A stretch of 64,000 nucleotides of DNA. Origin: Doris montereyensis. Taxonomy: Eukaryota; Mollusca; Gastropoda; Nudibranchia; Dorididae. Below are positions 1-12,189 of the stretch, piece after piece. The stretch lies in the NCBI GenBank assembly GCA_037039925.1, contig JAXRKP010000981.1, positions 1 to 64,000 on the forward strand, written 5' to 3'. The number at the start of each line of letters is the position of its first letter. Positions within the stretch are counted from its first letter, which is position 1. The notes under the pieces were generated by a model, which was given only the letters and a program-made list of their open reading frames with translations, ran no database searches and was not told the origin of the DNA. Both the position numbers and the translations under genes were made by a program.

Positions 1-764
1 ATTTTTAAAAATTTGTCTAAAATGCCGGTAGCGAGTGGCTTGGTCTTGGCCCAGGGGCCGGTAGTGAGTGAGTTAAGAGCTGATACCTCCTATCTTATTG
101 GACTCTACCAAGGTTCACACAAGACGCAAAGATAACATCAGTATTCTCAAATATGATTGGCTGACCAATCAGAAAGCTAGTTTTAAGCTTTACTTTAGCC
201 AATGAATGGGGAAAAAACTCAATGAAATATATACATGTAGTGGAGACACATTTTAAGGGCATTCCCCATCCACATGGAAAAAGCCGGCCCACACTGAAGG
301 GTAGGCGTGAGGAACAAAGCAAAATCCAGCCTTCACACAACAAGGTTTGTTAGGGCAGGACGGAAATAGCCGGCCATCCCGCCACAGGTGCTAAGATGGG
401 TGCCGAGCAGCGCCTTGTTATCTCGTAATGGCTGGGTGAAGCAGTTTACAACACTTTCATTTTGCACAGATAGCTGTATTAATATCAAATTCAACTTTAT
501 GAATGAGATGGCTGTAATTGGTAATCGGTGTGAAACAATTAGCATACCGACAACTCAGATAGTGAGAAAAATTTGTGTTCGGTCAGTTCCCAAAAATGGG
601 ATGTCAGTATTGTTAGCCGGACCGGGTGGGATGTATGGGGACCAATTTATATAGAAAAAATTCTATTTCTGATAAAAATGGGATGTAATGCGGGCCGGGA
701 TCTAGTTAGGTGGCTACTACTGAACTGTAAAATAGCCTATACCTATAACTATACCTTCTTCATT
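1..764. other. Downstream flank of RNF2, no gene recognised
   Basis: Mixed-composition DNA past the RNF2 poly(A) signal. I see no protein similarity, splice-flanked exon or clear repeat end. Short ORFs here resemble nothing I know. Confidence 0.5.
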
Positions 765-770
765 TTTATT
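765..770 (-). terminator. Candidate RNF2 polyadenylation signal
   Basis: AATAAA on the minus strand (TTTATT on plus), about 76 nt downstream of the RNF2 stop codon. Position and motif fit a short 3' UTR; usage is not shown. Confidence 0.5.
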
Positions 771-845
771 AATATCTCCCTGATTCCCTCTCTCACATTC
801 TCCATTGAATTTTGAATGTAATATAATTGTGACAACAAAAACAAT

Positions 846-1033
846 TTATGGCCACTTTTTGGAGGAATGACCGGATAACTTTCGCAAAGCATAAAAAATT
901 TCAAGAGGTTTGTTGAATTTCCAGTATTTTTCTTTGACCTGCTCCAGGCTCATTGTTCCACTCAGGAGACTGTAATGGCCGGGTTGGGACGCCACAAAAA
1001 TGTCATATTTACTAGCTCCTCCTGAAGCTTCAT
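846..1033 (-). CDS. RNF2: RNF2 exon 3 (terminal exon, end of RAWUL domain)
   Basis: Acceptor TTATTCACAG|AT at 1034-1035. It reads [19 protein letters not shown], then [20 protein letters not shown], and stops at TAA 848-846 after HSSKKWP. The EKYWKxNKPLE block is diagnostic of the RING1/RNF2 C-terminus, which binds chromobox and RYBP-type partners. The tail is longer and different from the usual vertebrate ending. No frameshift. Confidence 0.88.
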
Positions 1034-4000
1034 CTGTGAATAAATTTTAAAAAGGCAACAATATTTATATTATATTACCTCATGGCAAAAGAGAATAAAA
1101 AAATATTTATATACAATACCAGGCAGTGGACAGGTGTGTGTACTGGGAATAGGCCACCCCGCCCTCCAGCTGCCATGCAGGTGGGTCTTGGCTGACCCAA
1201 AGCTAAGGGAGTTAACCAAACAAAACATCACAATAAAGACCCAGTGGGTGGGGGGGGGGGGGGGGGGGGATCCTCACAGTGGCACAGAAGACAAAAGTGA
1301 GAAAGAAGAGATGTTGCCTCTACACCACAAAAGGGCTTATACTATAAATTATAAAGCATAAGCGACACCCTGCTCTGATGCCACTCACAACATGCGACAA
1401 ACATGGTGGCCTCACTGGCCCAGAGGAGAGGGAGAGGTAGATGGAAGAAGAGAAGAATTACACATGACAGTAGAGCAAAAAAGAGTGAATATAGACTACA
1501 GGAAAAACTTAATATTGTCGGTGAGTATTTTTCACATAATAGAAGGCGCATTTTGTGATAAATATTTGATACGTAGCCCACACATTAGAGAGAAACACTC
1601 ATGACGTAATGTCACATGACTTCTGAAGAAATTAACACTTTTATACATAGGCCCTACTGACTTTATAAAAGTTCAGATCACATTAAAATTTGGCATACTC
1701 GCGCAGAAAAACCTACTGCATATAATAAAACGATAGCAACACATTTTTTAAAATTAAAAGCATCGTAGGCCCTACCATGTCACAAGTATCATTCAATGCA
1801 AGAGCGTTGGCAAGCCATTTGCATGCTCAGGACCGGGATGTCAACAGGAGACGTAAGACATTTCAACTTAAACTGTAACCAGTCGACTATTGTATTATAT
1901 GTACAGCTAAACCAATGGGTTTTGCAACAGGAGCCAAAAATGGCCGCCCTTGGCCTGGTTAACCACGTGTTACAACTTTGTTTTAAAATCACACATTACA
2001 AAGACTACCTGACAGCAAATAAGATGTCATAATGGAAACAAACCAGACACATTTGTAAGTGTAGATGGTGGCTTCTGATTTCATTTTCATCGATGTCGAC
2101 AAGAACGGAATTGGAATGGAAAGATGCACTCCCTTCATATTGACTCCCAGTCCTACCATTATTCTTTATTGGAAATATGGAATAAATTTGGGAAATTAAA
2201 ATTGTAAGTAAGTAACCGACTACGTGTACTGTACGATTGACCCAAACTAAGTGTGGTTGTGTGTGTAGAGCATCTCATTTTTCACTCTATCAAATCAATA
2301 ACAATCATCAACTGATGCTGACCTCTATACTTCTCTCAAATCTCAAGGTACATACTTGTGAAGAACTTGACTTGACGAATGTTTTATTTGTCACACAGAA
2401 AGACACATTGGAACTGTTGCAGCACCATGAATAGTAAATAGAAAATAAACGCCTAATGAATTTGGTATAAGTGAGATTTATCACATAAAAATCATTATTT
2501 TCTCACCAGTGTCACTTTCTCCAGATGCATCCACAGACAGTCTGATTGTAAGATACTTCGACAGGTGGTCAACTAGTATAAAAAAATAAATAAAAAAACA
2601 TTAATAAATAATACAATGAATTTATTAAGTAAATTATGAGTAAAATTAAATACAAGGGAAAGAGGTCATCATTATTTTGGTATCAGTGCGTAAAATTTAC
2701 ATTTGACTATCACAAACTTTTTTACTTCTCAACACACACAATTAAAGTGCCAACTGAATTATAAATTCATGATATATTTTGTAGTACACATACTTTAATT
2801 TAAATTTGAACTAAAATGCATACGTCCAGTAAAGCGTAAGATTTTCAAGTCAAAAGTGTCAAATGGAAAAGGCCCTAGACGCATATATATGACATGTACA
2901 TGCTATTTAATATTAAGTGCTAACAATGTTTCCGTTTCAAATTTTGCTTTATTGGACATACTATTTTGCTTCCCTTCAGTGTCACATTATATTTGATTGT
3001 CTCTGAGTGAACGAAGGAGAAAAAAGATAAATGATGAATTGCCAAATTTGAGGACTTACTTAACTTACTTAGCAACACTCGCTAACCATACGCAAATGGA
3101 TATAGATCTTAAATAGTAATATAACCATAATGCCAAATATATGTTTGATCATAATGAGTGAGAGTGAGAGAGAAATAGAATAATTCACAAAACTTTGAAA
3201 ACCTAAAACTATACTCACATTCAGAACCCTATTGATGACAGATTTGTGTGTGTGTGTGTGTTGCGTGGGGTGGGGGTGGGGAGAAGGAGGTATAGTATAA
3301 TAATTTAGTACAGTAGTGACCACCTAAATGCCTGCCATCATAAAGGCTATTTCATCTAAAGTAAATGCCAGCAATCCCAGTGAAACCGATTTTTTTCTAT
3401 ATAAATTATAAATTGCCCCTCTAAATACCCATTTCAAAACCATGATTTTCCGCTGAATGCCCGGTCTCAACGGCAACTGCAGGAATCATCTTCTCCAAAT
3501 TATCACCATAGTTAATTGAAATCTGGGCAGTGGACAGGTAAGCACCTATACGGAGAGTAGATGATCCCACCCTCCACAAGTCTCCTACTACCTTGCAGGT
3601 GGGTCTTGGTTGACCAATAGCTAAGGGAGTTAACCCTGACAGAAAATAACAACATGCTGCCTTGCAGGCTAGTCTTGAATGACCAAAGGCTAAGGGAGTT
3701 ACCCTGACAGAAAATAATAAGGCCTGGTAGGAGGCCTCAAGGTGGCAGCCCTACCACCTACCTAGGGTACAGTGGGCTAATCCCCTTATCTAAAACCTAA
3801 ATGATGCAGAGAAATAAATATAATATAACCGGCTTGACCTTTCAACAACAAATGGAAACAAACACGGACTGTGATTTTTGGAACATGGAATGTGAGGGCA
3901 ATAAATGGAAAAGTTAGAATTAGTTGAAGAAATGGAAAAATTCAAAGTAGACATTTTGGCTATTACAGAAACAAAGAAAAAAGGAAAAGGAATAGAAAAT

Positions 4001-7000
4001 GTAGGACCAAAACATATTTTAATCTTCTCAGGAGTAGATGTCAAAGATAGAGCTAGAGCAGGAGTAGGTCTCCTAGTGCATAAAAGCTACTAGAAAGCTG
4101 GAAATTTATACACCCACGGCCATTAGAGGTAAATATTAAACCAAAAGGAAGAGAAATTATATTATTAATTAATAGCTTATAATGGACCAAACGAAGACGC
4201 TACTAAAGAAGAAAAAGATACCCTCGAAAACGATTTATACATAGCTGCAGAGAATCTTAAACACAAACAGGAACTAATGCTTTTAGGAGATTTAAATGCT
4301 AGAGTAGGCAACAATATAGAAACATCAGGAGGAGTAATAGGTAAAGAAGGAGAGAAAACAACATCTCCAAATGGAGAGAGACTAATAGATTTTTGCCTAA
4401 AGAATAACATGAAAATAGCCAACACATTTTTTCCTCATAAAGATATCAACAAATATACAAGAGTAAATGAAGACAGGTGTGAAAAGTCAATGATAGACTA
4501 CATAATAGTTAGCAGCTCCATTTTTTTTACAGTACATTTGCTATAAGAGTAAACAGAGGAGCAGAAATATTTAGTGATCATCACTTAGTGATTGCCAAAA
4601 TGAGATTACTGACTGAAGAAAACAAACAGAAAAGGAAAGAGAAGAAAGCTACTAAACTTAAAATAGAGGAACTAAATAAACCAATAGTAAAAGAGATATA
4701 TACCAATCAAGGATAAAAATATGTATCAATGAAAGCCGATGGATCTGAATGATAGCAGTATTAGCACAATAGAAGAAAAGTGGCGATTTATAAAGAAACA
4801 CTCCTCAGTTGTACTGAAGAGGTCTGTGGTAGGAAACAAATTAAAAGAGATGAGAAAAGAACAGCAAGGTGGAATGAGAATGTCAAAACTAAGATTAAAG
4901 AAAAGAAGGATGCCTGGAAGAAATACTTGCAAACAAAGAGACCAGAGGATAGGACAGATTACGTGAATAAAAGAACTATTCCCAAAAAGGAAGTGAGGAA
5001 AGCAAAACAGGAACAAAGGGAAGAGTTGGGACAAAGACTTCAAGAAAGCTATCAAAGAAATCAAAAGCTGTTTTGGGGGTCAATGAACAGCATGAGAAAA
5101 ACCAAAGCATGCCCAATACGACAAATTAAGAATGCCAAACGAGAAATTAACTGAAAGAAGACAGCCAAATCATGGAAGCGTGGAGAAGGTATTTTCAACA
5201 ATTACAAAATCCCTCCAGAACATATGAAACAAGGAGTAAAGATCAATTACTAAAAGTAACAAGTAATCCAGAAAAGACAGCTGAAGATATAGAGACATGT
5301 ATATATCAATGGAAGAAATCCAAACAGCTATAAGAAAAGTAAGAGTAACAAGTAATCCAAAAAAGACAGCTGAAGATGTAGATATCAATGGAAGAAATCC
5401 AAACAGCTATAAGAAAAGTGAAATTAGGAAAAGCCCCAGGAGCAGATCAAGTTTATTCTGAAATAATTAAAAACCAAGGGAGAGAGGTAGACAAACTACT
5501 ATATGCAATATGCCAACAAGCATGAAGTCCAAACAGGTGCCAGATGACTGGAAAAAGGGAATGGTAGTACCAATACATAATAAAGGATCAACTATGGAAT
5601 GCTCAAACTATAGAGGGATATCACTACTTAGCGTACCAGGAAAAGTGTATGCCCGGATACTGGAAATGAGACTAAAGAAAAGAGTAGAGGATCAGATTGA
5701 AGAACATCAGAGTGGATTTAGAACAGGAAAAAGTGTACAAGACCACATATTTACAATTAGACAAATAATATAAAAATTCCTTGAGAGAAACATTGACTTG
5801 CACCTGTGTTTTATAGATTTAGAAAAGGTGTTTGACACTGTGAGGAGGGACGAACTATGGCATTCCTTAAAAGAACACAACGTAGAGCAAAATTTAGTAA
5901 AAGCCATTAAAAGTTTGTACAATAAACCAACATGTGCAGCGAGAGTAGCTGGAAATGTTTGTGAAGAATTTGATGTAGATACAGGAGTAAGACAGGGTTG
6001 TATCCTAAGACCTCTTTTGTTTATCACATTTATGGATTCAGTCACAAAGGCATCCTCAATAATGAAGAAAATGAATGTAGGTATGTGGAAGTTCAAACTA
6101 GTAAATGTATCAATGCTTTCATTTGCTGATAATTTAGTTCTGTTTGGAAAATCAGAAAGGGACCTCCAGCCAAATATCAACATAATGAATAAAAGAGGAA
6201 TGAGAGTAAATACATGAAGAAAACCAAAACAATGCTAGTAACTAGGAAAGCTAAAACACAAAATCTTAAATTAGACAGGGAGATTTTAGAACAAGTTCAA
6301 AGCTACAATTACTTAGGAGTAATGATTAACTCAGAAGGAAAACTAAGAGAAAAAATCAGCCAGAGAATACAAAAGGCAAGTGCAATATATAACCATCTAG
6401 GAAAGGCATTTGTAGGTAAACAAGAATTGTTAACAAAAACCAAAATGGCAGTATACAACACAGTTTATTGTCCTACTCTCCTCTATGGCAGTGAAACCTA
6501 GACCTTAGACAGTAGGGAATACAGTAGAGTACAGGCAGCTGAAATGACATATCTAAGAAGAGTAGTAGGGAAAACTAAAAAAAACAAAATCAGAAACACA
6601 ACAATAAGATTAAGAGATCAAACCAAAGCAGATCTAAGCATAAAAACTAAGATAGAAATAAATCAACTGGGATGGTTTGGACATGTTAACAGAATGAATG
6701 ACAATAGAATAGCAAAATCAGTATAATACAGTGCTAAAACTCAAGGTAAAAGACCAAAAGGCAGACCTCGGAGAAAGTGGGAAAATATAAAGGAGGAATT
6801 AACGCAAAGAAATTTAACTTTCACGGAAGGAAACAGAAAATGTCAGGACAGGGCAGCCTGGAGAAGGATCATTTTGGGCATCTAAAACCCATACACCGAA
6901 AGGTAGAATGAGAGCTGATAAAGAAAGAAAGGAAGGTAACACGGAATGGTAAAACGTTTATGAAAAATACTCATATATATATAAATGAGACACCTGCACT

Positions 7001-9594
7001 TCTTGGTAACAACATGTCTCCATAGCCCAATGCTACCTCAAATTACATCATGGTTGGTTTCAGTCTCAGTTGGATAAAAGTCTCCATCCGATCCCTTGTC
7101 ATTATCACATTGGAACTGCCCGTGTTCATCAATCAGTCAGTCTATCGTCACTTATCTCTCTCGCTTATTGAACTGCTCGTGTTCTGCCCGTTGTCGTAAC
7201 AGTCTTCAGTCCCATCTGTTGTCGCAATAGTGTCACACGATCTCTGATTGGCCCACATTGAATGTAGCTCCTCCCATAATACCTCTTTATTTTACTTTCT
7301 TCCTGTATCCCCAACAAAAACCAAGCCCCAAATTTTTATCTCACTCCTTCAAAATAAACCCTCTTTATTATGTCCCTTGTAAGTTACGCCGACAATGGAA
7401 ATCCTTCCCTTTAAGGAGTGCCGACTTTTCTTTCAGCAGGGATGTAAATGACAAACGGAGAAAAAAATCTGAATTTCTCTGAAATGTGAAACTTTCACAC
7501 TTAACGCCTCATGTACCGTATTTAATCTCACACTTTATAATAATAGCACCATAATGCCACCTTTCTCAATTCTTCTGATATAACTAGAAAAGGAATTCAT
7601 CATTACAATCTTAAGTTGACGCATCAGGAATTTGTTCTTGTACAGAATTCTTGATCAGATCAATCATACATCTACTGACAAATCCCGATCAATAAGCCTA
7701 AACTTTTTGACAGGTCATCCCCAATTTATTAAATTGTCTAGATTCTGGAGCTAGCTTTACCTTTAACCTAAATCTAGTTGTTTTGAAGATTTGCTTGTTA
7801 TTATAATAAGTCTACAGCAAAAATTGTAAATCAATTGTTTCTATTTAACCAAGAAGTAGTAGATCTAGAAATCTAAATTCTAGCTCTACTATAAAGATGG
7901 AAGAAAACAGGTGGACAAATTTAGACCTAGAATTTAAATCTACTCTCAGTTTTAGCCTCTAGATAACAATTAAACTTTAGATATATATAGATCTTACTAG
8001 ATCTAGATTGAATCCAGATCTATCATACAATAGTTTGTCTGTCTAGAATCCAGGTCACTTCATTTTAAATAGATTCCGATCTTAATTCATTCTTAGCTCT
8101 AGATTAGATGATTAAATCACAATAACCCACAAATAGGATATAAAATAAATTGCAATAACGTTAATAGAAATGTAAAAAATGACTTAGCTTCGATTTTCCT
8201 GGAATGAAAGATTAGACCACATCTACAACTGGAACTGCATTTAATTACAGAGGCAGGCAAAGTATCTTAACATTGATAGATCATCTAGTTTAGCTAAATC
8301 TATCTCAAAACTCCAGCGTAAAAGCAATTTCCACAACAAATACATTAGTAGATTTCAGGATTGAAAAAATCTGAAAATCTGAAAGGACTCAAAGAAAGTT
8401 TCTGATTTTTTAATATGAAATCTTCTCTGCAGGAGTAGTAGGGGCCTCACGGATCATTGTGGAAAGTGTAGTTCACTATGAAATTCAAAGTGAAAGTTAA
8501 AATGAAGCAGCGTGCTTTTGATTATGAAAATCGGCGATGGGCCTGGAGTCAGGAATTTTATCCTGTTGTGCTAAACCATGTCACCTATTCATAACAGCGA
8601 ACATAGAAGTAGTTTAGTAAAAGGGAAGAAAAGGAACCTTATATGAGAAAAATATGTTAAAAGTAGAAAACCTCAAATAATCTGAAATGAGAGGAAATCT
8701 GAAAGATTTACATCCGTTTCAGAAGGACTCCCATAGTCACCACACTATCACCATCCCTGGATAGGAATTCATATCATCATGAAAAGTGGCTAAAATTTTT
8801 AAAATATAGATCTAATTAGCTTACCAGTGGCATTTGCTGTAGTCTTTATGTAGCGTGTTTGTGCAGACGAGTCGATTACACTTTCTTGGGGGTGCGGTTT
8901 AAATATTAGTTCTATTTCATTCACAAGCTGTGGTATAGAGGGCTCTGGACTTCCTCTTAGAATGATGCTCTGACAAGCTAAGCCACCAAAGGAATTTTCA
9001 GCATTCTGAATCATCGAAAATGTTTCATTGGTTTGTGACCAAAAGCATCATTTGAAGCCATTTCATCATTCTCTACACCACCCTGCGGATTCAGACATGT
9101 TTCCTTCATCATCATTGTTCTCCCTGATAGTTCAGAATTTTGTTTATGACTCGTTGGGCTTCTGTTTAAGCTGTAATCTAAGACCTTCTTCAATACTATT
9201 TGATAGTGTTGCAGTATTTCTTGACGTTTATCCACTGCAATGAGTTTCTCCTGATGAGCTTCATACTCATCTCGCCAGTAAATGAGAATAAGTGCATCAA
9301 AATTAGATCTACGTAATGATCTTTTTGACACCAGTTTTTCTACACGTTGGACATTCTTTATTTCCTCTGAAGAGCAGTAATAATACACTCTGACAGAAGC
9401 GATGCAAACATTCCTTTGTTGTCATTGTGCTTTTCAACATATCAAGACATATTGGACACATAAGTTCACTATGAAGGCTTCTAGGTGAAACAGCGATCTG
9501 TATTATCAGTGATAGCTTCTTGAGGGTTCGATGCAACTCATACAAACTCAATTCCCATGTTTTTGATCGGTGCGTGGTTAACTTCATTCGCCAT
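846..9594 (-). CDS. RNF2: RING1/RNF2 ortholog (PRC1 E3 ubiquitin ligase), whole gene, 3 coding exons
   Basis: Catalytic RING subunit of Polycomb repressive complex 1, which monoubiquitinates histone H2A in the nucleus (family knowledge). Exon 1 encodes an N-terminal stretch with [12 protein letters not shown], then [18 protein letters not shown] and the RING C3HC4 residues, and ends with [10 protein letters not shown]...[14 protein letters not shown]. Exons 2 and 3 supply the C-terminal RAWUL domain ([26 protein letters not shown]). Introns at 8824-2573 and 2506-1034 have GT-AG ends and matching phases (phase 1 at both). Exon 1 has at least six small frameshifts against the family, while exons 2 and 3 are clean. 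The two vertebrate paralogs RING1 and RNF2 cannot be told apart here; an invertebrate normally has one co-ortholog (Sce in Drosophila). The large intron 1 hosts an antisense RTE copy. Confidence 0.88.
1114..1269 (+). mobile_element. RTE-like LINE, 5'-end fragment, ending in a poly-G run
   Basis: CCAGGCAGTGGACAGGTG followed by the bipartite GTGGGTCTTGGCTGACC and AAGGGAGTTAACC matches the 5' untranslated module of the copies at 3525 and 18911. The match stops near 1240, at a run of about 20 G (1250-1269). The fragment lies in RNF2 intron 2. Confidence 0.7.
2507..2572 (-). CDS. RNF2: RNF2 exon 2 (RAWUL domain, 66 nt)
   Basis: Too short to stand out as an ORF. Acceptor ATACTAG|TT and donor ACTG|GTGAGA on the minus strand. 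It reads [12 protein letters not shown] then [10 protein letters not shown], matching the conserved [15 protein letters not shown] segment of RING1/RNF2 across the junction with exon 1. Phase 1 at both ends, so it joins both neighbours in frame. No indels. Confidence 0.88.
3525..6936 (+). mobile_element. RTE-like non-LTR retrotransposon, copy 1, near full length, decayed
   Basis: Begins GGGCAGTGGACAGG with a 5' module of about 350 nt, then an APE endonuclease ([11 protein letters not shown] at 3880; [14 protein letters not shown] near 3955; [10 protein letters not shown] near 4280). The reverse transcriptase runs about 5400-6220 ([33 protein letters not shown]). The C-terminal region contains [23 protein letters not shown] and [10 protein letters not shown], and the element ends in an AAAG-rich tail. 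The catalytic FADD box reads FADN and the frame is broken many times, so this copy cannot be autonomous as shown. It lies in RNF2 intron 1, antisense to that gene. The RTE clade is inferred from the C-terminal signature. Confidence 0.88.
7000..8790. other. RNF2 intron 1, AT-rich stretch without gene
   Basis: AT-rich non-coding DNA between the RTE copy and RNF2 exon 1. About 7740-8310 is dense in overlapping AGATCT/TCTAGA words. No exon or element end recognised. Confidence 0.5.
8825..9594 (-). CDS. RNF2: RNF2 exon 1: start codon, RING finger, middle region, start of RAWUL
   Basis: Start ATG at 9594-9592 ([11 protein letters not shown]), directly before the conserved [12 protein letters not shown]. 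The RING finger occupies about 9520-9310, with [14 protein letters not shown] and CPTCRK visible. It is followed by LVSKRSL, FDALI and [11 protein letters not shown]. The exon ends AATGCCACTG|GTAAGC, leaving one base that joins exon 2 to give Val. The reading frame is broken at the T-run 9560-9564, near 9524-9526, near 9493-9501, at 9385-9396, at 9363-9372, at the T-run 9335-9339 and near 9025-9035. Protein similarity continues in another frame after each break, so these are 1-2 base indels, not decayed sequence. They could be consensus errors or a recent loss of function. Confidence 0.85.
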
Positions 9595-9986
9595 GATTAG
9601 AATGAGATTCACGGTCGGACCGACTTCAATTCAATGGAGGAACTATATTAATCTCCCTCTCCTCTCTCCCCTCTCTCGAGATTCGGGCCTTCGGTTTATA
9701 GCACTCACTTCTAAAGCTGAAGAAAAAAGCCAAGCCAGCTTCCTGTTTGAATTGACGAAAAAACCGAAAGTTTTCAATCACTTTTTTCTCCCAAGTTATC
9801 GGTTAACTGTAGCCTTATGTCATTTCACAAAGAAATGTTCGCAAGATATGTATAACAATAGAAGGCTAAAAATATAATGGCATTCATAACCTTAATCAAA
9901 AGTGTCAAAGTGTACACAATGCTGATTTCAAAACAGAAGGTCCTAGTTAGAAGTATACGGAAAGACACAGTGGAGTGAAGTCAAAG

Positions 9987-10341
9987 GCGAAATATGACAA
10001 TAAGTGACAACTCCACTAATAAAGACAGAACAAACACGAGACGTTTCAGTATAACCCTTCGTCAGACAACAAACGAGAAATATTTAGAATCTAGATCTAA
10101 GTAATACCTCCGGTATCACACAATGTGATGTCAGAAGAAAAACATAAAGGAGAAAGGAAGAAAGAAAAAGACAGCGATGTTAAGAAACGTAGCAGAGGAG
10201 GGTGTGAAGAAAGAGCGAGAGTGGAAAGTTCAGATCTAGAATGAAATAAAAATATGAAAATAAGTAAGTAATAAAAGGTGAGAAGGAGATAGAGAGAATG
10301 AGAGAAAAAGAGTGTGTGTGTGTGTGTGAGAGAGAGAGAGT

Positions 10342-10417
<76 letters not shown>

Positions 10418-10926
10418 GTGAGTGAAAGAGAGAAAAGAAAGAAAACAGGCAGGGAAGAGAAGAAAGGGAGAGAGAGACGTGTGAGTATGGGAAACAAGAA
10501 CGAAAAAATAGGATAAATGTAAGACTAGATCTATATCTCACTGGGTCTAGAAAGAAGAAATGATAGGATAAATGTAAGACTAGATCTATATCTCACTGGG
10601 TCTAGAAAGAAGAAATAATAGAAACTGAATGAAAGGAAGTATTAATCAAGATAAAAATTTACACTGAAGGTGCGAAATGTATATAAATTACAAATTTATC
10701 GATACAATAAGGAAGAGAGTAAACAACTTATCTGAAATTTCAAAAAAATGCCAGTTAGGACTAGCTGATGCCATCCAAGTTATCCAAGTTCTATTTTATC
10801 ACCAAGGAGAAAAACTTGAAATTTTGATAACTTGGTACACTATATAGACGGCCTTGGTTATACTCGAAACGTCACGCGTTTGTTCTGTCTTTATTAGTGG
10901 AGTTGTCACTTATTGTCATATTTCGC
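9987..10926. mobile_element. Fold-back (MITE-like) element with about 70-bp inverted ends around a GA/GT array
   Basis: The left arm (9987-about 10057, starting GCGAAATATGACAATAAGTG) and right arm (about 10856-10926) are near-perfect reverse complements. The interior has a GT/GA microsatellite (10311-10420) and a roughly 60-bp tandem duplication at 10508-10617 containing ACTAGATCTATATCTCACTG. There is no coding capacity. A second copy lies in E4F1 intron 11 (43090-43770) in opposite orientation. Confidence 0.75.
10311..10420. repeat. (GT)n/(GA)n microsatellite
   Basis: Alternating GT and GA dinucleotide runs at the centre of the fold-back element. Ser/Leu/His-rich ORFs across it are artefacts of the repeat. 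Confidence 0.9.
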
Positions 10927-11357
10927 TTAGTTAAGAAGTAATAACATCATGATTTCCCCATAAACAATTAATTATGCTTGTGATTGATGTTAATATTCCA
11001 AAAGTTTCATGACAATATTTGGAAGAATTCATAATATTTTATATTTGAAACCTCGATCTGAACTGCTGAACGCAACATTGCGGAATGAAATGCAAGTTCA
11101 CAACAATCCGCTGATTCTAGTAAATAAATGACTTCTCTCATTGAAAGAAATAACTGCGTTAAAAAATAAGATAGTAGATAGTACACTATGTTTTATGGAA
11201 CTGATATCATTGCGTGACCTTAAGATTATCTGATTCAGGTCTAAATCGAGATTATAACAATCTTTGGTGGTGACAAATTTTCATTGATTCGAAGGATCAT
11301 TGGTAATTTACGGAGATAAATGTTTCTTCCTTTTTTGTGGTGTCGGGTGTCGCAAAT

Positions 11358-11515
11358 AGTGTTGGGCGATATCAATAATTTTTATCTCGATACCATAGAC
11401 TCAAATAGATTCAATAGCTTGGTTCATGTCCATTTCGATGAAGTATCGATATATCAATATGTTTCAATATTTTCAAACTTAAAATATTGATAATTAAAAA
11501 TCGATATTTTACCCC
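11358..11515. repeat. TATCGATA-rich MITE-like repeat beginning AGTGTTGGGCGATATC
   Basis: AT-rich stretch with repeated TATCGATA, ATATCAATAT and ATCGATAT words, starting AGTGTTGGGCGATATC. The same kind of sequence, inverted, ends 13 bp before the E4F1 start codon (23660-23773). Boundaries are approximate. Confidence 0.45.
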
Positions 11516-11689
11516 CAAAAACGGACCGTCTTTTGTGTATTTTTTGTATTTTTTGTTTTTTTTCCAGAAGGGGGTTTCGGGGGTGGTGCTCAGTGTTAAG
11601 TTGGGCTTGTTTTGTTTGTTCCTTTCGATGCGGACGGGAAGTCTAGCATGTTTAGTGGATCTTTATTAGTTATATTCAATTCTACCAAA

Positions 11690-12128
11690 AAAAAGAAATG
11701 AAGAATGGTAGATCTTCTTAAGAATGAAAGCAAACTTAAGTGGAAAAACCATCTAAACGATGTCTCATAAAAAATAATCCAAAGAAAGTATTTTGTGAAA
11801 AGCGCTTTTCAGTTTAAAATTGACCCTTCTTTGAACACTACAGAATATTCTATAAAACCATTATTTAAAGCGTTGTAACCTTTTGTATACCTGCTTGGGG
11901 TGGGCATTTAGAAAAGATGATAAGAAAAGAATAGGCTCGAATGAAAACACCTTTAAAAAAATCACAAACATTGCAAACGACACAACATCCACTATATCTA
12001 ATTATCAGGACATCTTGAAATATCAAAGAAGCCAGCAATACATCTCAAGTAATATGAAAAGCCGAAGATATCTAAGATCATTCTTACCATCAGGAATAAG
12101 ACTTTTAAATTCTAAGGCATCACTATGA
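11690..12128 (+). mobile_element. Non-LTR retrotransposon C-terminal remnant
   Basis: Broken frames read LKWKNHLNDVS, KYFVKSAFQFKID and, after a shift, KRIGSNENTFKKITNIA and SRRYLRSFLPSGIRLLN up to a stop at 12126-12128. This order (LxWxxHI, FxID, terminal FxPxxIRLLN) is typical of the region after the reverse transcriptase in CR1/L2- or Jockey-group LINEs. Clade not resolved. Confidence 0.5.
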
Positions 12129-12189
12129 TTTATTTATTTACAGTATTGTCATGCACAAACTGAATTCTTATACAACTATCTAACTCATA

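Noticed and set aside
10180..10541. Ser/Leu/His-rich ORFs on the minus strand
   Set aside because: Translation of the GT/GA microsatellite in the fold-back element.
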